A stretch of 12,940 nt of DNA from DASXBA01 sp046729895 (lineage in GTDB: Bacteria; Actinomycetota; Thermoleophilia; Solirubrobacterales; Thermoleophilaceae): NCBI GenBank assembly GCA_046729895.1, contig JBKPHP010000222.1:1-12940 (forward strand). Direction: 5' to 3'. A program made the position numbers and the translations under genes. The notes under the pieces were generated by a model. It was not told the DNA's origin. It worked only from the letters and a program-made list of their open reading frames with translations, and searched no databases. Shown here piece after piece: positions 12,763-12,940 of the stretch. Each line of letters begins with the position of its first letter. The first letter of the stretch is position 1.

Positions 12763-12940
12763 GCCAGGATCTTGACCGCGCTCTTGCCTCCCGTGCCGAG
12801 CGTGCTCTGCAGGCTGATGTGTAGGAACCCGAGGTCCTCCAGGTAGCGCGCGCGCGCGAGCGCGCCGGCGGCGATCGCGTTCAGGCCGCCCGCCGCCACG
12901 AGCTTCCGAAAGCTCGCCGTGGCGTCCCCGACCTCGCCAG
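12759..12940 (-). CDS. F420-dependent NADP oxidoreductase-like protein, C-terminal part only
   Basis: Only the last 60 residues are inside the window; the gene enters from the right edge. The visible end reads GEVGDATASFRKLVAAGGLN, then AARARYLEDLGFLHISLQ-like sequence (precisely, AGALARARYLEDLGFLHISL), finishing GTGGKSAVKILA. The pattern of an LxAGxLxxARxLExLGFL helix followed by a short hydrophobic end is typical of the C-terminus of NADPH:F420 reductase-related Rossmann proteins. The catalytic and cofactor-binding parts are outside, so the call is tentative. Its TGA (12761-12759) overlaps the GTG of the NmrA-like gene, indicating co-transcription. Coenzyme F420 use would agree with an actinobacterial host. 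Confidence 0.6.
   Translation of the reverse strand, partial: GEVGDATASFRKLVAAGGLNAIAAGALARARYLEDLGFLHISLQSTLGTGGKSAVKILA

Noticed and set aside
12846..12866. CG-dinucleotide run as a repeat element
   Set aside because: It falls inside the coding sequence of the partial reductase as Ala/Arg codons and is explained by composition.

Overview
The window is GC-rich throughout, uses GTG starts freely and packs its genes with 1-26 nt stop/start overlaps. This style, together with the family content, suggests an actinobacterium, possibly a soil Thermoleophilia-type lineage; that placement is inference. There are no tRNA, rRNA, CRISPR or mobile-element signatures.

Layout. (1) 1-425, minus strand: the start of an NAD-dependent epimerase/dehydratase that runs off the left edge. 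(2) 426-569: a divergent intergenic region that probably holds the promoter of the next operon. (3) 570-11939, plus strand: one nearly gapless run of about 18 reading frames built around an aerobic carbon monoxide dehydrogenase. It opens with five consecutive small single-pass membrane proteins (570-2263). Next come coxM, coxS and coxL (2269-6057), then the maturation ATPase coxD and its VWA partner coxE (6054-8332). A less familiar block follows (8329-10409): a tiny zinc-binding-type protein, a stand-alone piece of a CoxL-like Mo-cofactor domain, a YceI-like protein, a CoxG-type SRPBCC protein, an 80-aa zinc ribbon, and a 55-codon frame carrying a second CoxL-like motif next to a strong hairpin. 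The run ends with coxF (XdhC domain fused to a YHS metal-binding domain) and a MocA-type cytidylyltransferase. (4) 11932-12940, minus strand: an NmrA/QorB-like NAD(P)-binding protein, coupled to the 3' end of an F420-dependent NADP-oxidoreductase-like gene cut by the right edge.

How it works together. CoxL carries AYRCSFR, the signature of genuine (form I) CO dehydrogenase, with the matching Cys and Glu active-site residues. CoxS carries the eight cysteines for two 2Fe-2S clusters and CoxM the FAD-binding motifs. MocA would make molybdopterin cytosine dinucleotide. CoxF, CoxD and CoxE would insert and mature the Cu-S-Mo centre. CoxG, and speculatively the YceI protein, would link the enzyme to membrane quinone.

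The least explained parts are the five membrane proteins that lead the operon and the two CoxL-derived pieces that flank the YceI-CoxG-zinc-ribbon cassette. The CoxG here lacks a membrane tail, so the leader proteins may supply the membrane docking that other CO dehydrogenase clusters provide differently.
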